From the NCBI RefSeq assembly GCF_014925385.1, contig NZ_JACSDK010000008.1:1-64000 (forward strand): a stretch of 64,000 nucleotides of DNA, given 5' to 3'. This document shows, piece after piece, positions 22,435 through 32,085 of the stretch; within the stretch, counting starts at the first letter, position 1; every line of letters begins with the position of its first letter. The translations under genes and the position numbers were made by a program. This stretch comes from Pelagibius marinus (GTDB lineage: Bacteria; Pseudomonadota; Alphaproteobacteria; Kiloniellales; Kiloniellaceae). The notes below the pieces were generated by a model, which saw nothing but the letters and a program-made list of their open reading frames with translations, did no database searches and had not been told where the DNA came from.

Positions 22435-22965
22435 CTAGGCCTGGTCCTCCAGATCACGGGGCCTGACGAAGGCCGCCAACTCGGCCGGCGCCTCCCCCAG
22501 GGACGCCCAGGCCGCAACCCGGAACCGCGCCAGCGCGGCGGTCGGGAACTTTTCCGCCATACTTTGCGCCGCCGCGCTGTGATCCTGCCCCTCCGCGCCC
22601 CGGGCCAGCCCCAGTGCCAGCCGCTCCAGGCCCGGATTGTGGGCGATCAGCAGGATTCGCCCCGTTTCCGGGCTCTGACGGCGCAGGATTGCAAGCATTC
22701 GGCTCGGCGGCGCCAGATAGAGAGACTTCAAATAGCTGATTTCAGGCTCCGATGCTAGCGCTGTCAACACCAGTTTCAGCGTTTCCCTGGCCCGCCGGGC
22801 CGAGGAACAGAGTACCAGGTTGGGCTCAAGTCCCTGGGCCCGCAGGTATTCCCCCATCCGCGGCGCGGCCTGGCGCCCCCGCTTGGACAGGGGGCGGTCG
22901 AAGTCGTCCAGGGCGGCGTCCTTCCAGTCCGACTTCGCATGGCGCAGGAGCAGAAGTTCCGGCAT
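22435..22965 (-). CDS. sixA: SixA-like histidine phosphatase
   Basis: 176 aa of the histidine phosphatase (RHG) superfamily. The phosphate-pocket motif is [12 protein letters not shown] at residues ~4-15, then SSARRARET, with the second His in IAHNPGLE. SixA proteins dephosphorylate phosphohistidine on phosphorelay or PTS proteins. Divergent from the CYTH-CHAD gene across 258 bases. Confidence 0.85.
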   Translation of the reverse strand: MPELLLLRHAKSDWKDAALDDFDRPLSKRGRQAAPRMGEYLRAQGLEPNLVLCSSARRARETLKLVLTALASEPEISYLKSLYLAPPSRMLAILRRQSPETGRILLIAHNPGLERLALGLARGAEGQDHSAAAQSMAEKFPTAALARFRVAAWASLGEAPAELAAFVRPRDLEDQA

Positions 22966-23223
22966 GTCTTTCCTACACCTGCGGTTTTTTTGAGGAACAC
23001 GACGACTGCAACAAAACTGTCATATTTCCAGGCTTGCCGCGCCTGGGGCGGAGACGCAAAGCTGGCTGGCACAAAGCAAAATGCCTCCGCCGGCCGCGAT
23101 CTTAGGCGCCTCGGCGGGGCGAATACAGGGATCTGATTGACGGCAGGCGGCCCCGGGCAAGGGCAGTGCCGCGTCAGTATGTCGCCGGGGCAGGCCCGGC
23201 CGCAGGCGTGAGACGGACGGCGG

Positions 23224-24834
23224 ATGGTCAGGCCGAACCAAGCCGGGTCTTCGACTCCGGTGGAAACCGAGCTGAAATTGCGGGGCGACCCGGAGACGCT
23301 GCTGCGGCTGTGGCAGGCGCTGCCGCGCGCCGGCAGCGCGGGCACACCCAAGATCAAAGACCTGGAGAATGTCTACTACGACACCGCCGACCTGCGGTTG
23401 CGCAAGCGCGGCCTCGCCTTTCGCATCCGCCGCGACGGCACCCGCTTCATCCAGACGGTGAAGACCGGCGATACCGCGACTTCCGCCGTCATGGCGCGCG
23501 GCGAGTGGGAGAGCGAGGTCCCCTCCCTGGAGCCGCAACCGGACATCGTCGACGACCCGGCCATCCGCGCCGCCTTGGGGCTGTTGCTGCCCGGCGAGCT
23601 GCGTCCCGTCTTCACCACCCGCGTTCACCGCGAGGTGATGGAGGTCAACGGCACCGACTCCCTGGGCCGCCTGAAGGTCATCGAGGCCGCCTTCGACCGC
23701 GGCGAGATCGAGGCCGCCGGCGCCCGCGAGCCGCTGGCCGAGATCGAGCTGGAGCTGCTGGAAGGCCCACCGCGCGCCCTTTTTGACCTCGCCCTTTCCC
23801 TGCAGGACATCGCCCCGACCCAGATCGAGACGCGCAGCAAGTCGGCGCGTGGCTATGCCCTGGCGACCGGACGCAAGCCAACCTGGCACCGCGCCGAAGC
23901 GCTGGAGCTCACCGCCCGGATGCCTGTCGACGACGCCTTGGCGGCGATCCTGGGGACCTGTCTCAGGCACTGGACCGCCAACGAGCTGGCCGCCCTGGAC
24001 GGCGGCGACCCGGAAGGGGTGCATCAGCTCCGCGTCGGCCTCAGGCGGTTCCGCTCGGCCCTGTCGGTCTTCGGCGACCTGCTGCCGCCGGCGCAGCTGG
24101 AGTGGCTCAAGACGGAGGCCAAGTGGGTGTTGAACGCGCTCGGGCCCGCGCGCGACTGGGACGTCTTCCAGTCGGACCTGCTGACACCGCTGGAGGCGCA
24201 CCGCCCGGCGGACCCCGACCTGGAAGTGCTGCGCGCGGCCGCGCGCGAACGCCAGGCCGCGGCCTACAGCCAAGTGCGCGAAGTGCTGTCGGCGCCGCGC
24301 TACACCCGCTTCCTGCTGCAGCTCGGTGGCTGGCTGGAAGACCGCGGCTGGCATTGCGCCGAGCTGACCGCCGAACAGGACACGGCCCTGAACCAGCCGC
24401 TACTGGGCCTGGCCACGAAACTGCAGGCCAAGCGGCACCGCAAAGCCCTGAAGCTCGGCAAGGGCTTCAAGAAATTGCCCACCGCCGAGCGCCACGAACT
24501 GCGCATCGCGGTGAAGAACCTGCGCTACACCACGGAATTCTTCCGCGACCTCTACCCGGCCAAGCGCGCCAGACCCTACCTGGCGGCGCTGCGAGATCTG
24601 CAGGAAAGCCTCGGCCACCTGAACGACGTGGCTGTGGCCGAACACCTGCTGGCCGAGCTGACGCGCAGCGCGGGCCGGGGCAAGGCCGCCGGCCGGCTGC
24701 ATCAGGCCGCCGGGCGTATGATCGGCTGGTACGACCGCGCCCTGCTGGACTTCGAGCCGGACATGCGGCGCACCTGGAAGTCCTTCGCCGCCACCGCCCC
24801 GTTCTGGGAAAAGCCGAAAAAACAGAAAGCATGA
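23224..24834 (+). CDS. CYTH-CHAD protein, probable inorganic triphosphatase
   Basis: 536 aa. CYTH domain at residues ~12-205 starts with the ExExK motif (E14, E16, K18 in ETELKLR) and has basic substrate residues FRIRRDGTR and QTVKTG. CHAD domain at ~225-510 is helical with conserved His/Arg (VHQLRVGLRRFRS). Resembles E. coli YgiF, a triphosphatase; CHAD domains bind polyphosphate. The SixA gene is divergent next to it. The stop is one base before the ParA start, so the two are coupled. Confidence 0.9.
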   Translation: MVRPNQAGSSTPVETELKLRGDPETLLRLWQALPRAGSAGTPKIKDLENVYYDTADLRLRKRGLAFRIRRDGTRFIQTVKTGDTATSAVMARGEWESEVPSLEPQPDIVDDPAIRAALGLLLPGELRPVFTTRVHREVMEVNGTDSLGRLKVIEAAFDRGEIEAAGAREPLAEIELELLEGPPRALFDLALSLQDIAPTQIETRSKSARGYALATGRKPTWHRAEALELTARMPVDDALAAILGTCLRHWTANELAALDGGDPEGVHQLRVGLRRFRSALSVFGDLLPPAQLEWLKTEAKWVLNALGPARDWDVFQSDLLTPLEAHRPADPDLEVLRAAARERQAAAYSQVREVLSAPRYTRFLLQLGGWLEDRGWHCAELTAEQDTALNQPLLGLATKLQAKRHRKALKLGKGFKKLPTAERHELRIAVKNLRYTTEFFRDLYPAKRARPYLAALRDLQESLGHLNDVAVAEHLLAELTRSAGRGKAAGRLHQAAGRMIGWYDRALLDFEPDMRRTWKSFAATAPFWEKPKKQKA

Positions 24835-24835
24835 G

Positions 24836-25492
24836 ATGATTACCGTTCTCGTTGCCAATCCCAAGGGCGGCTGCGGCAAGACGACCGTGGCCACGCACCT
24901 GGCCGCCGCTTTCGCACAGGCCGGGCTGCGCACGGCCCTGGCCGACGCCGACCGGCAGGGCAGCAGCCTCGGCTGGCTGCGCAGCCGCCCGGAAAGCGCG
25001 CCGGCGATCCAGGGCCTCGACTGGCACGACGGTCCCGGCAAGGCGCCCAAGCAGGTCGACCGCCTGATCATCGACGCGCCCGCCGCCATGAAGATGAAGA
25101 AGATCGAGGAGCTGCTGCGCCTGGCCGACGTCGTCGTGGTGCCGGTGCTGCCCTCGGGCTTCGACGAGCCGGTGACCGGCGAATTCCTGAAACAGCTCGA
25201 GGCGCTGAAGCCGATCCGCAAGAGCAAGACCGCCGTCGCCATCGTCCGCAACCGGGTGCAGACCGGCACCCGCATGGCGGCCAAGCTGGACAAGTTCATG
25301 CTGGGCGTCGGGCACACCGGCGCCGGGCGCCTGCGCCACCGCCTGGTCTATGCCGACGTCGCCGGGCGCGGCCTCAGCGTCTTCGACCTGACCGGCAAGC
25401 AGAACGAGGCCCTGCGCGAGGACTGGGCGCCGCTGCTGCGCTACATCGAGAACTGCGACCCGGCCATGCCGTTCAGCGCCGCCGGGGAATAG
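24836..25492 (+). CDS. Orphan ParA-family ATPase
   Basis: 218-aa ParA/MinD-type ATPase with the deviant Walker A KGGCGKTT (residues ~10-17), Walker A-prime DADRQGSS (~38-45) and the IIDAPA switch. No parB or centromere-like repeat is nearby, and the protein lacks the N-terminal HTH of plasmid ParA. Such orphans position cargo such as chemoreceptors, carboxysomes or storage granules. The tight coupling to a CHAD protein raises the idea of polyphosphate-granule positioning; that is inference. Confidence 0.85.
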   Translation: MITVLVANPKGGCGKTTVATHLAAAFAQAGLRTALADADRQGSSLGWLRSRPESAPAIQGLDWHDGPGKAPKQVDRLIIDAPAAMKMKKIEELLRLADVVVVPVLPSGFDEPVTGEFLKQLEALKPIRKSKTAVAIVRNRVQTGTRMAAKLDKFMLGVGHTGAGRLRHRLVYADVAGRGLSVFDLTGKQNEALREDWAPLLRYIENCDPAMPFSAAGE

Positions 25493-25504
25493 CCTGGCCG
25501 CTGT

Positions 25505-26140
25505 TCAGGCTTTCGCCCGCGCCTTCTCGACCGCTTCCCGGAAGGGAGCGACGCGCGGGGCCACCTCCGCCGGGCCGTCGCCGGGCTTGTAGAGGCTGCC
25601 GCCCAGGCCGAAGCCCCGCACCCCCGCCTGCCAATAGGGCAGGATCTTCTCCGGCGTGATGGAGCCGACCGCCAGCACCGGCAACGCCGGCGGCAGCACC
25701 GCCATCATTGCCTTGACCACCGCCGGCGGGGCCCCCTCGGCCGGGAAGAGCTTCAGGGCGTCGGCCCCGGCGCGGGCGGCGCGCAGGCCTTCGGTCGGCG
25801 TGGCGAAGCCGGGCACGACGATCAGCTCGTCCGCCGCGCAGGCCGCGATCACGGCCGGGTCGCTGTTGGGGGTGACCACCAGGCGGCCGCCGACCTCGAC
25901 CACGCGGCTGACGTCCGCCGTGTCGAGCACGGTGCCGGCGCCGATCAGGACATCCTCGCCGAAGGCCCGCGCCAGGGCGGCGATGCTCTTCAAGGGCTGC
26001 GGCGAGTTCAGCGGCACCTCGATCATGGTGATGCCGGCCTCGACCAGCGCTTCACCGAGGGCCATCACCTCTTCCGGCTTCACGCCGCGCAGGATCGCCA
26101 CCAGGGGCAGGCCCTCCAGCCAGGGCTTCAATCCGTCCAT
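25505..26140 (-). CDS. dgoA: 2-dehydro-3-deoxy-6-phosphogalactonate aldolase
   Basis: 211-aa KDPG/KDPGal aldolase with the PLVAILRGV start typical of DgoA, Glu41 (MIEVPLNS) and the Schiff-base Lys130 in DALKLFPA. Splits 2-keto-3-deoxy-6-phosphogalactonate into pyruvate and glyceraldehyde-3-phosphate. Two bases after dgoK, last gene of the epimerase-dgoK-dgoA operon. KDPG (glucose-type) activity is a possible alternative. Confidence 0.88.
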   Translation of the reverse strand: MDGLKPWLEGLPLVAILRGVKPEEVMALGEALVEAGITMIEVPLNSPQPLKSIAALARAFGEDVLIGAGTVLDTADVSRVVEVGGRLVVTPNSDPAVIAACAADELIVVPGFATPTEGLRAARAGADALKLFPAEGAPPAVVKAMMAVLPPALPVLAVGSITPEKILPYWQAGVRGFGLGGSLYKPGDGPAEVAPRVAPFREAVEKARAKA

Positions 26141-26142
26141 GG

Positions 26143-27048
26143 TCAGCTCCCGCCCTTTCTCAGGTGTTGCGCCAGGGCGAAAAGACCGGCGGCCACGGCA
26201 TCGGTCTCCAGGGTGACGGCCGTCTTGCCGAGTTTTCCCAGCGCCGCCTCGTAGAGCACCGTCAGGGCCGGCGCGCCGAGCAGGAAGACCGCCGACTCCC
26301 CCGCGCCTACCGTCGAGGCCAGTTCGTCACCGATCAGCAGGCCGGAGAGGTAGCTGCGCACCTCGTCCTCCGGCAGGTCGCCGGCCAGCACCCGGCTGCG
26401 CGCCGTGAAGAGGCGGTTCAGCAGGCCGCCTTCCTGCGCCAGGCCCACCCCTTCCAGGAACCAGCGGCCGGCGTTCACAGCGCCCTTGGTCATCAGGCGG
26501 CCGAGGATGGAATGCCCCTGCAGCAGGTCGTAGACCTCCCCCGTCATGTAGGTGGCGAAGCCCTGGATGGCGCCGTTCTCGACCGTCACCCACTTGCTGT
26601 GGGTGCCGGGCAGGCAGACCAGGCCGCCGCCCGCCGGCATCTGCGCCAGGGCGCCCAGAACCTGGGTCTCCTCGCCGCGCATGACGTCGGGCTGGTCGGG
26701 GCGCGATTCGTCCAGCAGGCCGGGCACGATCCAGGCCTCGCCCTCACCCCAGTCGACGCGCTCCAGGCCGCCGGCGATGTCGGACAGGGCCGCCGGGCAG
26801 TCCACATAGGGAATTTCGCGCCAGCCCTGGCGGCTGCCGATCATGCCGCTCATGATCACCAGGGCGTCGGGTGCCTGCTTCAGCCAGTCGCCGACCTCGG
26901 CCAGCAGGGCCGCGGCGAAGTCGCCGCCGCGCACGCGCAGGATACCGCCGGCCGCCTCGCGCCGCTCCAGAATCCCGCCGGCGGCATCCAGAAGATAGGC
27001 GCGGAACGAGGAGGTGCCCCAATCAACAGCAATGACGGAATCGCTCAC
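26143..27048 (-). CDS. dgoK: 2-dehydro-3-deoxygalactonokinase
   Basis: 301-aa kinase of the DgoK family with the N-terminal phosphate motif [16 protein letters not shown] and downstream [11 protein letters not shown] and PGTHSKWV motifs. Phosphorylates 2-keto-3-deoxygalactonate for DgoA. The start is GTG at 27048, overlapping the upstream stop as GTGA, which shows translational coupling. Confidence 0.9.
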   Translation of the reverse strand: MSDSVIAVDWGTSSFRAYLLDAAGGILERREAAGGILRVRGGDFAAALLAEVGDWLKQAPDALVIMSGMIGSRQGWREIPYVDCPAALSDIAGGLERVDWGEGEAWIVPGLLDESRPDQPDVMRGEETQVLGALAQMPAGGGLVCLPGTHSKWVTVENGAIQGFATYMTGEVYDLLQGHSILGRLMTKGAVNAGRWFLEGVGLAQEGGLLNRLFTARSRVLAGDLPEDEVRSYLSGLLIGDELASTVGAGESAVFLLGAPALTVLYEAALGKLGKTAVTLETDAVAAGLFALAQHLRKGGS

Positions 27049-28025
27049 AGGTAGTCCTCGATGTAGTTCTCGACGATGGCTTCCAGACTGGCGTCTTTGG
27101 GCAGGCCCAGTTTCGTGGCGCGCTCGTAGGAGGCGTCCTTGGGCCAGCCGTCGCAGATCCGCTGGATGAAGGGATCGGGCTTGAAGACGATCTCACCCAG
27201 CTTGCGGTCCCCCGCGACTCGGCGCAAGGCATCGATCATGTCGCGCACCGTCACCGTGAAACTCGGCAGGCTGAACGCCCGGTCGTCGTCCAGGTCGGCG
27301 CCATCGGCCTCGTGCAGGGCGATGAACCCCCCGACGATGGCGCGGTAGCCAAGCACCGGCATCACCGTGTCCTCCGAAACGGGGATCCTGCAGGTCTCGC
27401 CGTTCAGCGGCTCGCGGAACAGACCGCTGACGAAGCTGGAGGCCGCCGCGTTCGGCTTGCCGGGACGCACGATGACCGTCGGCAGGCGCGCCGAGCGGCC
27501 GTCGAAGAAGCCCTTGCGGGTGTAGTCGTTGACCAGCAGCTCGCAGATCGCCTTGGTGGCACCGTAGGTGGTCTGCGGCGTCTGCTTGGCATGGTCGCCG
27601 ACCACCGGGGCCATGCCGGCGCCGCCGAAGACCGCGATGGAACTGGCGAAGACCACGCGCGGCAGACTGGCGCGGGCGCGGCAGGCCTCGAAGACGTTCA
27701 GGCCGCCGGTCAGGTTGACCCGCAGGGCCAGGTCGAAGTCCTTCTCGCCGCCGCCGCTGACCACCGAGGCCAGGTGGAACACCGAGATGTCGTCGCGGTC
27801 GACCAGGGCGGCCACCTGCGCCGGATCGGAGATGTCGCCGCTGAGGATTTTTACCCGCTCGTCGGCCCAGGCCGGGCGTTGCGGCGGCTCGGCCACGTCG
27901 AAGAGCAGCAACTCGTCGATGGGCTCCTGCGAGCCGCTGGGCGCCGTCAGCCCGCCGCGCTGCAGCAATGCCTGCGCCAATCGTTGTCCAATGAAACCGG
28001 TTCCCCCGGTGATGACGACTTTCAC
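27045..28025 (-). CDS. NAD-dependent epimerase/dehydratase, D-erythronate dehydrogenase-like
   Basis: 326-aa extended SDR. NAD site TGGTGFIGQRLA (~6-17), catalytic YGATK (Tyr ~153), Ser in VFASSIAVFGG. The arrangement resembles D-erythronate 4-dehydrogenase (DenD); nucleotide-sugar epimerase activity is less likely in this sugar-acid operon. GTG at 28025 has GGGAGG 8-9 bases upstream; the frame continues far upstream without support. First gene of the dgoKA operon, directly after the palindrome at 28127. Confidence 0.8.
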   Translation of the reverse strand: MKVVITGGTGFIGQRLAQALLQRGGLTAPSGSQEPIDELLLFDVAEPPQRPAWADERVKILSGDISDPAQVAALVDRDDISVFHLASVVSGGGEKDFDLALRVNLTGGLNVFEACRARASLPRVVFASSIAVFGGAGMAPVVGDHAKQTPQTTYGATKAICELLVNDYTRKGFFDGRSARLPTVIVRPGKPNAAASSFVSGLFREPLNGETCRIPVSEDTVMPVLGYRAIVGGFIALHEADGADLDDDRAFSLPSFTVTVRDMIDALRRVAGDRKLGEIVFKPDPFIQRICDGWPKDASYERATKLGLPKDASLEAIVENYIEDYL

Positions 28026-28126
28026 GGCCTGCCTCCCTCTCTCCCGGCGCCAACTCCCCGGATTGTCTTCCGGTTTCGTATCGGTCCACCTGCCAACTTG
28101 GCGCTCGGTCACTTGTTTGCTATTGA

Positions 28127-28142
28127 TGGATAGCGCTATCCA
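28127..28142. promoter_or_regulatory. 16-bp perfect palindrome, candidate LacI/GntR-type operator
   Basis: TGGATAGC-GCTATCCA is a perfect palindrome with a central CG, as in LacI-family operators. It lies in the 225-base gap between the divergent sugar-acid operons (27045-28025 minus; 28251-31089 plus), so one regulator could control both. No LacI or GntR gene is in the window. Confidence 0.65.
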
Positions 28143-28250
28143 AGGAAACTTCATAGCGCCTAAAACAACAAGCACCCGCAGCCGCGCGGAAGGAATTTTC
28201 GTGGCTGACGTGTGAATTCTGCCCGGGCGCTCAAGCAGTTGGAGAACAGT

Positions 28251-29186
28251 GTGAAGCCGGAACTGGTAATGGTCGGCCCGATGATGCCGCATGTCATGGA
28301 AGCGCTGGACAGCGACTTCACCGTCCACCGTCTGTGGGAAGCCGAGGACAGGCAGGCCCTGCTGGCCGAGGTCGCCGGCAAGGTGCGCGCCATTGCCACG
28401 AGCGGCCATCTGGGCGCCGACGCCGCCATGATCGACGCCCTGCCGAAGCTGGAGATCATCTCCTGCTACGGCGTCGGCGTCGACGCCATCGACCTGAAGC
28501 ACGCCGCCAAGCGCAAGGTGATCGTGACCAATACCCCCGAGGTGCTGAACGACGACGTGGCCAACATGGCCATCGCCCTGCTGCTCGCCACCTCGCGCGA
28601 GATCGTCAACGGCGACCGCTACGTGCGCGCCGGCAAGTGGCTGAAAGGCGCCATGCACCTGACCCGCGCGATCCGCGGGCGCAAGCTCGGGATCCTGGGC
28701 CTGGGGCGCATCGGCAAGGACATCGCCCGAAAGGCGGAGGTTTTCGGCATGGAGATCGCCTACCACGGCCGCAGCCGGCAGGACGGCGTCAGCTACAGCT
28801 ACTACGACGACCTGGTGGAAATGGCGCGCGACTGCGACTTCCTGGTCGCCATCTGCCCCGGCGGCCCGGCGACCGACAAGATCGTCAACCGCGCGGTCCT
28901 CGACGCCATCGGGCCCGAGGGCACCTTCATCAACGTGGCCCGCGGGTCCGTCGTCGACGAAGCGGCCCTGGTCGCGGCCCTGCAGGAAGGCACCCTGGGC
29001 GCCGCCGGCCTGGACGTCTTCGCCGAGGAGCCGAAGGTGCCCGAAGCCCTTTTCGCCATGGATCAGGTGGTGCTGCAGCCCCACGCCGCCAGCGCCACCC
29101 AGGAAACCCGCCGCGCCATGGGCGACCTCGTGGTCGACAATCTGCGCGCGCACTTCGCCGGAAAGCCGGTGCTGACGCCGGTTTAG
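28251..29186 (+). CDS. D-isomer-specific 2-hydroxyacid dehydrogenase
   Basis: 311 aa. Rossmann motif LGILGLGRIGKDIA, catalytic Arg in NVARGSVVDE, Glu in DVFAEEP and His in LQPHAAS, as in hydroxypyruvate/glyoxylate and 2-ketogluconate reductases. GTG at 28251 is chosen because GGAG lies six bases before it; a GTG 39 bases upstream lacks a site. First of a three-gene operon with the FAH and HIBADH-like genes. Probably reduces a 2-keto acid from sugar-acid breakdown. Confidence 0.85.
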   Translation: MKPELVMVGPMMPHVMEALDSDFTVHRLWEAEDRQALLAEVAGKVRAIATSGHLGADAAMIDALPKLEIISCYGVGVDAIDLKHAAKRKVIVTNTPEVLNDDVANMAIALLLATSREIVNGDRYVRAGKWLKGAMHLTRAIRGRKLGILGLGRIGKDIARKAEVFGMEIAYHGRSRQDGVSYSYYDDLVEMARDCDFLVAICPGGPATDKIVNRAVLDAIGPEGTFINVARGSVVDEAALVAALQEGTLGAAGLDVFAEEPKVPEALFAMDQVVLQPHAASATQETRRAMGDLVVDNLRAHFAGKPVLTPV

Positions 29187-29237
29187 CCCGGCGCAGCCGT
29201 CCCTCCCCCCGACACGCCACCCCGAGAGGAAAGAACC

Positions 29238-30083
29238 ATGAAGCTGCTGCGCTATGGAGCCATGGGCCAGGAAAAGCCCGGCGCGCTCGACCGCAAAGGC
29301 ACCCTGCGAGACCTGTCCGGCCATATCGACGACCTGGCCGGCGCGGCCCTGCTGCCGGAGTCTTTGGAGAAGCTTAAGGCCCTGGACCTGGAGAGCCTGC
29401 CCGCCGTCGAGGGCTCGCCGCGCCTCGGCCCCTGCGTCGGCAAGGCCGGCAAGTTCGTCGCCATCGGCCTCAACTATGCCGACCACGCCGCCGAATCCGG
29501 CGTCGACGTGCCCAAGGAGCCGGTCATCTTCATGAAGGCGACAAGCTGCATCTGCGGGCCCAACGACAACGTGGTCATCCCGCGCAACTCGCAGAAGTGC
29601 GACTGGGAGGTGGAACTGGCCTGCGTCATCGGCACGCCGGGCAAGTACATCGACGAGGCCGATGCCCTCAGCCACGTCGCCGGCTACTGCGTCGTCAACG
29701 ACGTCTCCGAGCGCGGCTTCCAGCTGGAGGGCACCGGCCAGTGGGTGAAGGGCAAGAGCGCCGACACCTTCGGCCCGGTCGGTCCCTGGCTGGTCACGAC
29801 CGATGAAGTGCCGGACCCGCAGGACCTGCGCATCTGGCTGGAAGTCAACGGCCACCGCTACCAGGACGGCAGCACCCGCACCATGGTCTTCACCATGGCC
29901 CACCTGATCAGCTACGTCAGCCGGTTCATGAGCCTGCAGAGCGGGGACATCATCACCACCGGCACGCCGCCGGGCGTCGGCATGGGCCAGACTCCGCCGA
30001 CCTACCTGAAGCCCGGTGACAGCATAACGCTCAGCATCGAGGGCCTGGGCGAGCAGCGCCAGCACGTGGTCGCCGCCGACTGA
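29238..30083 (+). CDS. Fumarylacetoacetate hydrolase family protein
   Basis: 281 aa with the FAH C-terminal fold: VAIGLNYADHAAE, the metal-ligand DWEVELACVIG, GYCVVNDVSERGFQ and TGTPPGVGMG. This subgroup includes 2,4-diketo-3-deoxy-L-fuconate hydrolase and ureidoglycolate lyase-like proteins. With the SDR and IlvD/Edd genes at 20-22 kb it could complete a non-phosphorylated route giving pyruvate plus lactate. The GAGAGGAAAG site is clear before ATG 29238. Confidence 0.87.
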   Translation: MKLLRYGAMGQEKPGALDRKGTLRDLSGHIDDLAGAALLPESLEKLKALDLESLPAVEGSPRLGPCVGKAGKFVAIGLNYADHAAESGVDVPKEPVIFMKATSCICGPNDNVVIPRNSQKCDWEVELACVIGTPGKYIDEADALSHVAGYCVVNDVSERGFQLEGTGQWVKGKSADTFGPVGPWLVTTDEVPDPQDLRIWLEVNGHRYQDGSTRTMVFTMAHLISYVSRFMSLQSGDIITTGTPPGVGMGQTPPTYLKPGDSITLSIEGLGEQRQHVVAAD

Positions 30084-30120
30084 CGGCGAGACAGCAACGA
30101 GAAGAACAGGGAGTCCCCCC

Positions 30121-31089
30121 GTGAGCAGCAAGAAACAGCGCGTCGGCTTCATCGGCGTCGGCCTGATGGGCCATGGCATGGCCAAGAACATCGTCGAGAA
30201 GGGCTACCCCCTCTCGATCATGGGCCACCGCAACCGCAAGCCGGTGACGGACCTGGTCAGGCGCGGCGCCAAGGAAGCCAAGAGCCCGGCGGATATGGCG
30301 AAGAACAGCGACGTCATCTTCCTCTGCGTCACCTCCTCAGTGCAGGTGGAGGACCTGATCCGCCGCAAGGACGGCATCAAGGCGGGCGCCCATAAGGGCC
30401 TGATCATCGTCGACTGCTCCACCGCCGACCCCACCTCGACCATCGAACTGGCCGAGGAACTGAAGCCTCTGGGCGTACGCCTCATCGACGCGCCGCTCGG
30501 CCGCTCGCCCAAGGAAGCCGAAGAGGGCCTGCTGAACACCTTCATCGGCGCCGACGCCAAGACCCTGAAGGAGGTGCGCCCGATCATCGAGACCTGGGCG
30601 GAGAACATCATCCACGTCGGCCCGCTCGGCGCCGGCCACAAGATGAAGCTGGTGAACAACTTCGTCGCCATGAGCTACGTTGCGATCTACGCCGAGGCCT
30701 TCACCACCGCGCAGAAGACCGGCGTGCCGCTGGAGAAGTTCCACGAGGTGATCTCCGCCGGCGGCCTCAACAGCGGCATGTTCCAGAACGTCTGCAAGTG
30801 GGTGATCGGCGGCGATCCGAAAGCGCACGAGTTCACCCTCGCCAACTGCGACAAGGATATCCGCTACTACAATCAGCTCGCGGATTCCGAGAAGCTGACC
30901 ACGGTGGTGGCCAGCGCGGTGAAGCAGAGCTATGCCATGGCGCTCGCCATGGGCCGCGGCGCCGACAACATGCCGATGCTGGCCGACGCGGTGGCCAACT
31001 TCAACGGGGTCACCATCCAGCCGGAAAGCCGGCGCACGGGTAAGAAACCCGCCAAAGCCAAGGCGAAGAAGGGAAAAAAGAAGAAGTAG
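30121..31089 (+). CDS. 3-hydroxyisobutyrate dehydrogenase-family protein with Lys-rich tail
   Basis: 322 aa of the beta-hydroxyacid dehydrogenase family. NAD site VGFIGVGLMGHGMAKN (~8-23), the substrate-binding DAPLGRSPKEAEEG loop, and catalytic Lys in GAGHKMKLVNN. GTG start at 30121 with GGGAG upstream. The last ~18 residues are mostly lysine and alanine, an extension not expected in the family. Third gene of the operon. Probably oxidises or reduces a hydroxyacid such as tartronate semialdehyde or a glucuronate-type acid. Confidence 0.83.
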   Translation: MSSKKQRVGFIGVGLMGHGMAKNIVEKGYPLSIMGHRNRKPVTDLVRRGAKEAKSPADMAKNSDVIFLCVTSSVQVEDLIRRKDGIKAGAHKGLIIVDCSTADPTSTIELAEELKPLGVRLIDAPLGRSPKEAEEGLLNTFIGADAKTLKEVRPIIETWAENIIHVGPLGAGHKMKLVNNFVAMSYVAIYAEAFTTAQKTGVPLEKFHEVISAGGLNSGMFQNVCKWVIGGDPKAHEFTLANCDKDIRYYNQLADSEKLTTVVASAVKQSYAMALAMGRGADNMPMLADAVANFNGVTIQPESRRTGKKPAKAKAKKGKKKK

Positions 31090-31107
31090 CCGCCGGACGG
31101 CCGGGGA

Positions 31108-31983
31108 TCAGCCGCCGAACTGGCCGGCCGGCAGGCCCGTCACGCCGGGGTCGAGCTCGAAGAGGCCGCCGGCCAGCGGCTGCTCTTCCAGCTCTTTCTC
31201 GGAAAGCCCGATCGACGCCGAGGTGACGAAGAGCCGGTCCAGGCCGGTGCCGCCGAAGGCGACGCTGGTGACTTGCGAGACCGGCATTTCGATCACCCGG
31301 TCGACCTGGCCCGAGGGCGTGAAGCGGGTAATGCGCCAGCCGCCCCAGTGGGCCACCCAGAGGCAGCCCTCGGCGTCGCAGGTCATGCCGTCGGGATAGC
31401 CGTCGCCTTCCGGGATCGTCATGAAAACCCGCTTGTTCTTCAACTTGCCGCCCTTGGAGACGTCGAAGGCGTAAATCGTCCCTTCGAAGGTGTCGGTGTG
31501 ATAGAGCGTTGCGCCGTCGGGACTGAACGCCGGGCCGTTGGTCACCACATAGCCCTTGTCGACGCGGTGCCAGTCGAGATCGGGATCCAGGCGGTAGAGA
31601 CTGCCGTGGGCCTCGCGCTCGTTGCAGTCCATGGTACCGGCCCAGATGCGCCCTTCAGCATCGGCCTTGGCGTCGTTGAAGCGGTTGTCCGGATAATCCG
31701 GCTCAGGCTGGCCGATGACCTCCGGCATCATGGTGCCCGGCGTCAGGAAGGCAAAACCGCGGTCTTTGAAACCCGCCACCAGGCCCTCGCCGTTGGCACG
31801 CTCGATCACCCAGCCGATCGGCTCCGGCATGATCCAGGAAGTCTTGTCGCCGTCTTCCGGGCGGTAGCGGTGCAGCGCCGGCGCCTTGATGTCGACCCAG
31901 TAAAGTGCTGCCTCGCGCGGCGACCACAACGGCCCTTCTCCCAGGGTCGCCCCCGCCTGCCAAAGGCACTGCACGTCCGACAT
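31108..31983 (-). CDS. SMP-30/gluconolactonase family sugar lactonase
   Basis: 291-aa six-bladed beta-propeller. The Glu ligand is in LGEGPLWSP (~residue 16), with NRFNDAKADAEGRIWAGTMD, GPAFSPDG and YPDGMTCDAEG motifs giving the Asn and Asp calcium or zinc ligands. Hydrolyses a sugar lactone to the free acid, the step before the dehydratase. Convergent with the operon at 28251-31089. Confidence 0.87.
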   Translation of the reverse strand: MSDVQCLWQAGATLGEGPLWSPREAALYWVDIKAPALHRYRPEDGDKTSWIMPEPIGWVIERANGEGLVAGFKDRGFAFLTPGTMMPEVIGQPEPDYPDNRFNDAKADAEGRIWAGTMDCNEREAHGSLYRLDPDLDWHRVDKGYVVTNGPAFSPDGATLYHTDTFEGTIYAFDVSKGGKLKNKRVFMTIPEGDGYPDGMTCDAEGCLWVAHWGGWRITRFTPSGQVDRVIEMPVSQVTSVAFGGTGLDRLFVTSASIGLSEKELEEQPLAGGLFELDPGVTGLPAGQFGG

Positions 31984-32085
31984 CCGCGTTCTCCCCGCGC
32001 CGTTTTCCTTGGAGGCGCAGATTAAGGGTTTTGGGCGGACATCAAAACAACCAATTGTCGGGCCGCTCAGCCGCGGAAATCCGGC

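Noticed and set aside
23017-23023. Pho-box half-site CTGTCAT before the CYTH-CHAD gene
   Set aside because: Only one half-site; the position 11 bases on does not match.
28026-30191. Long upstream extension of the epimerase frame (start at 30191)
   Set aside because: Runs antisense through the 2-hydroxyacid dehydrogenase and FAH genes; the GTG at 28025 has a proper ribosome site.
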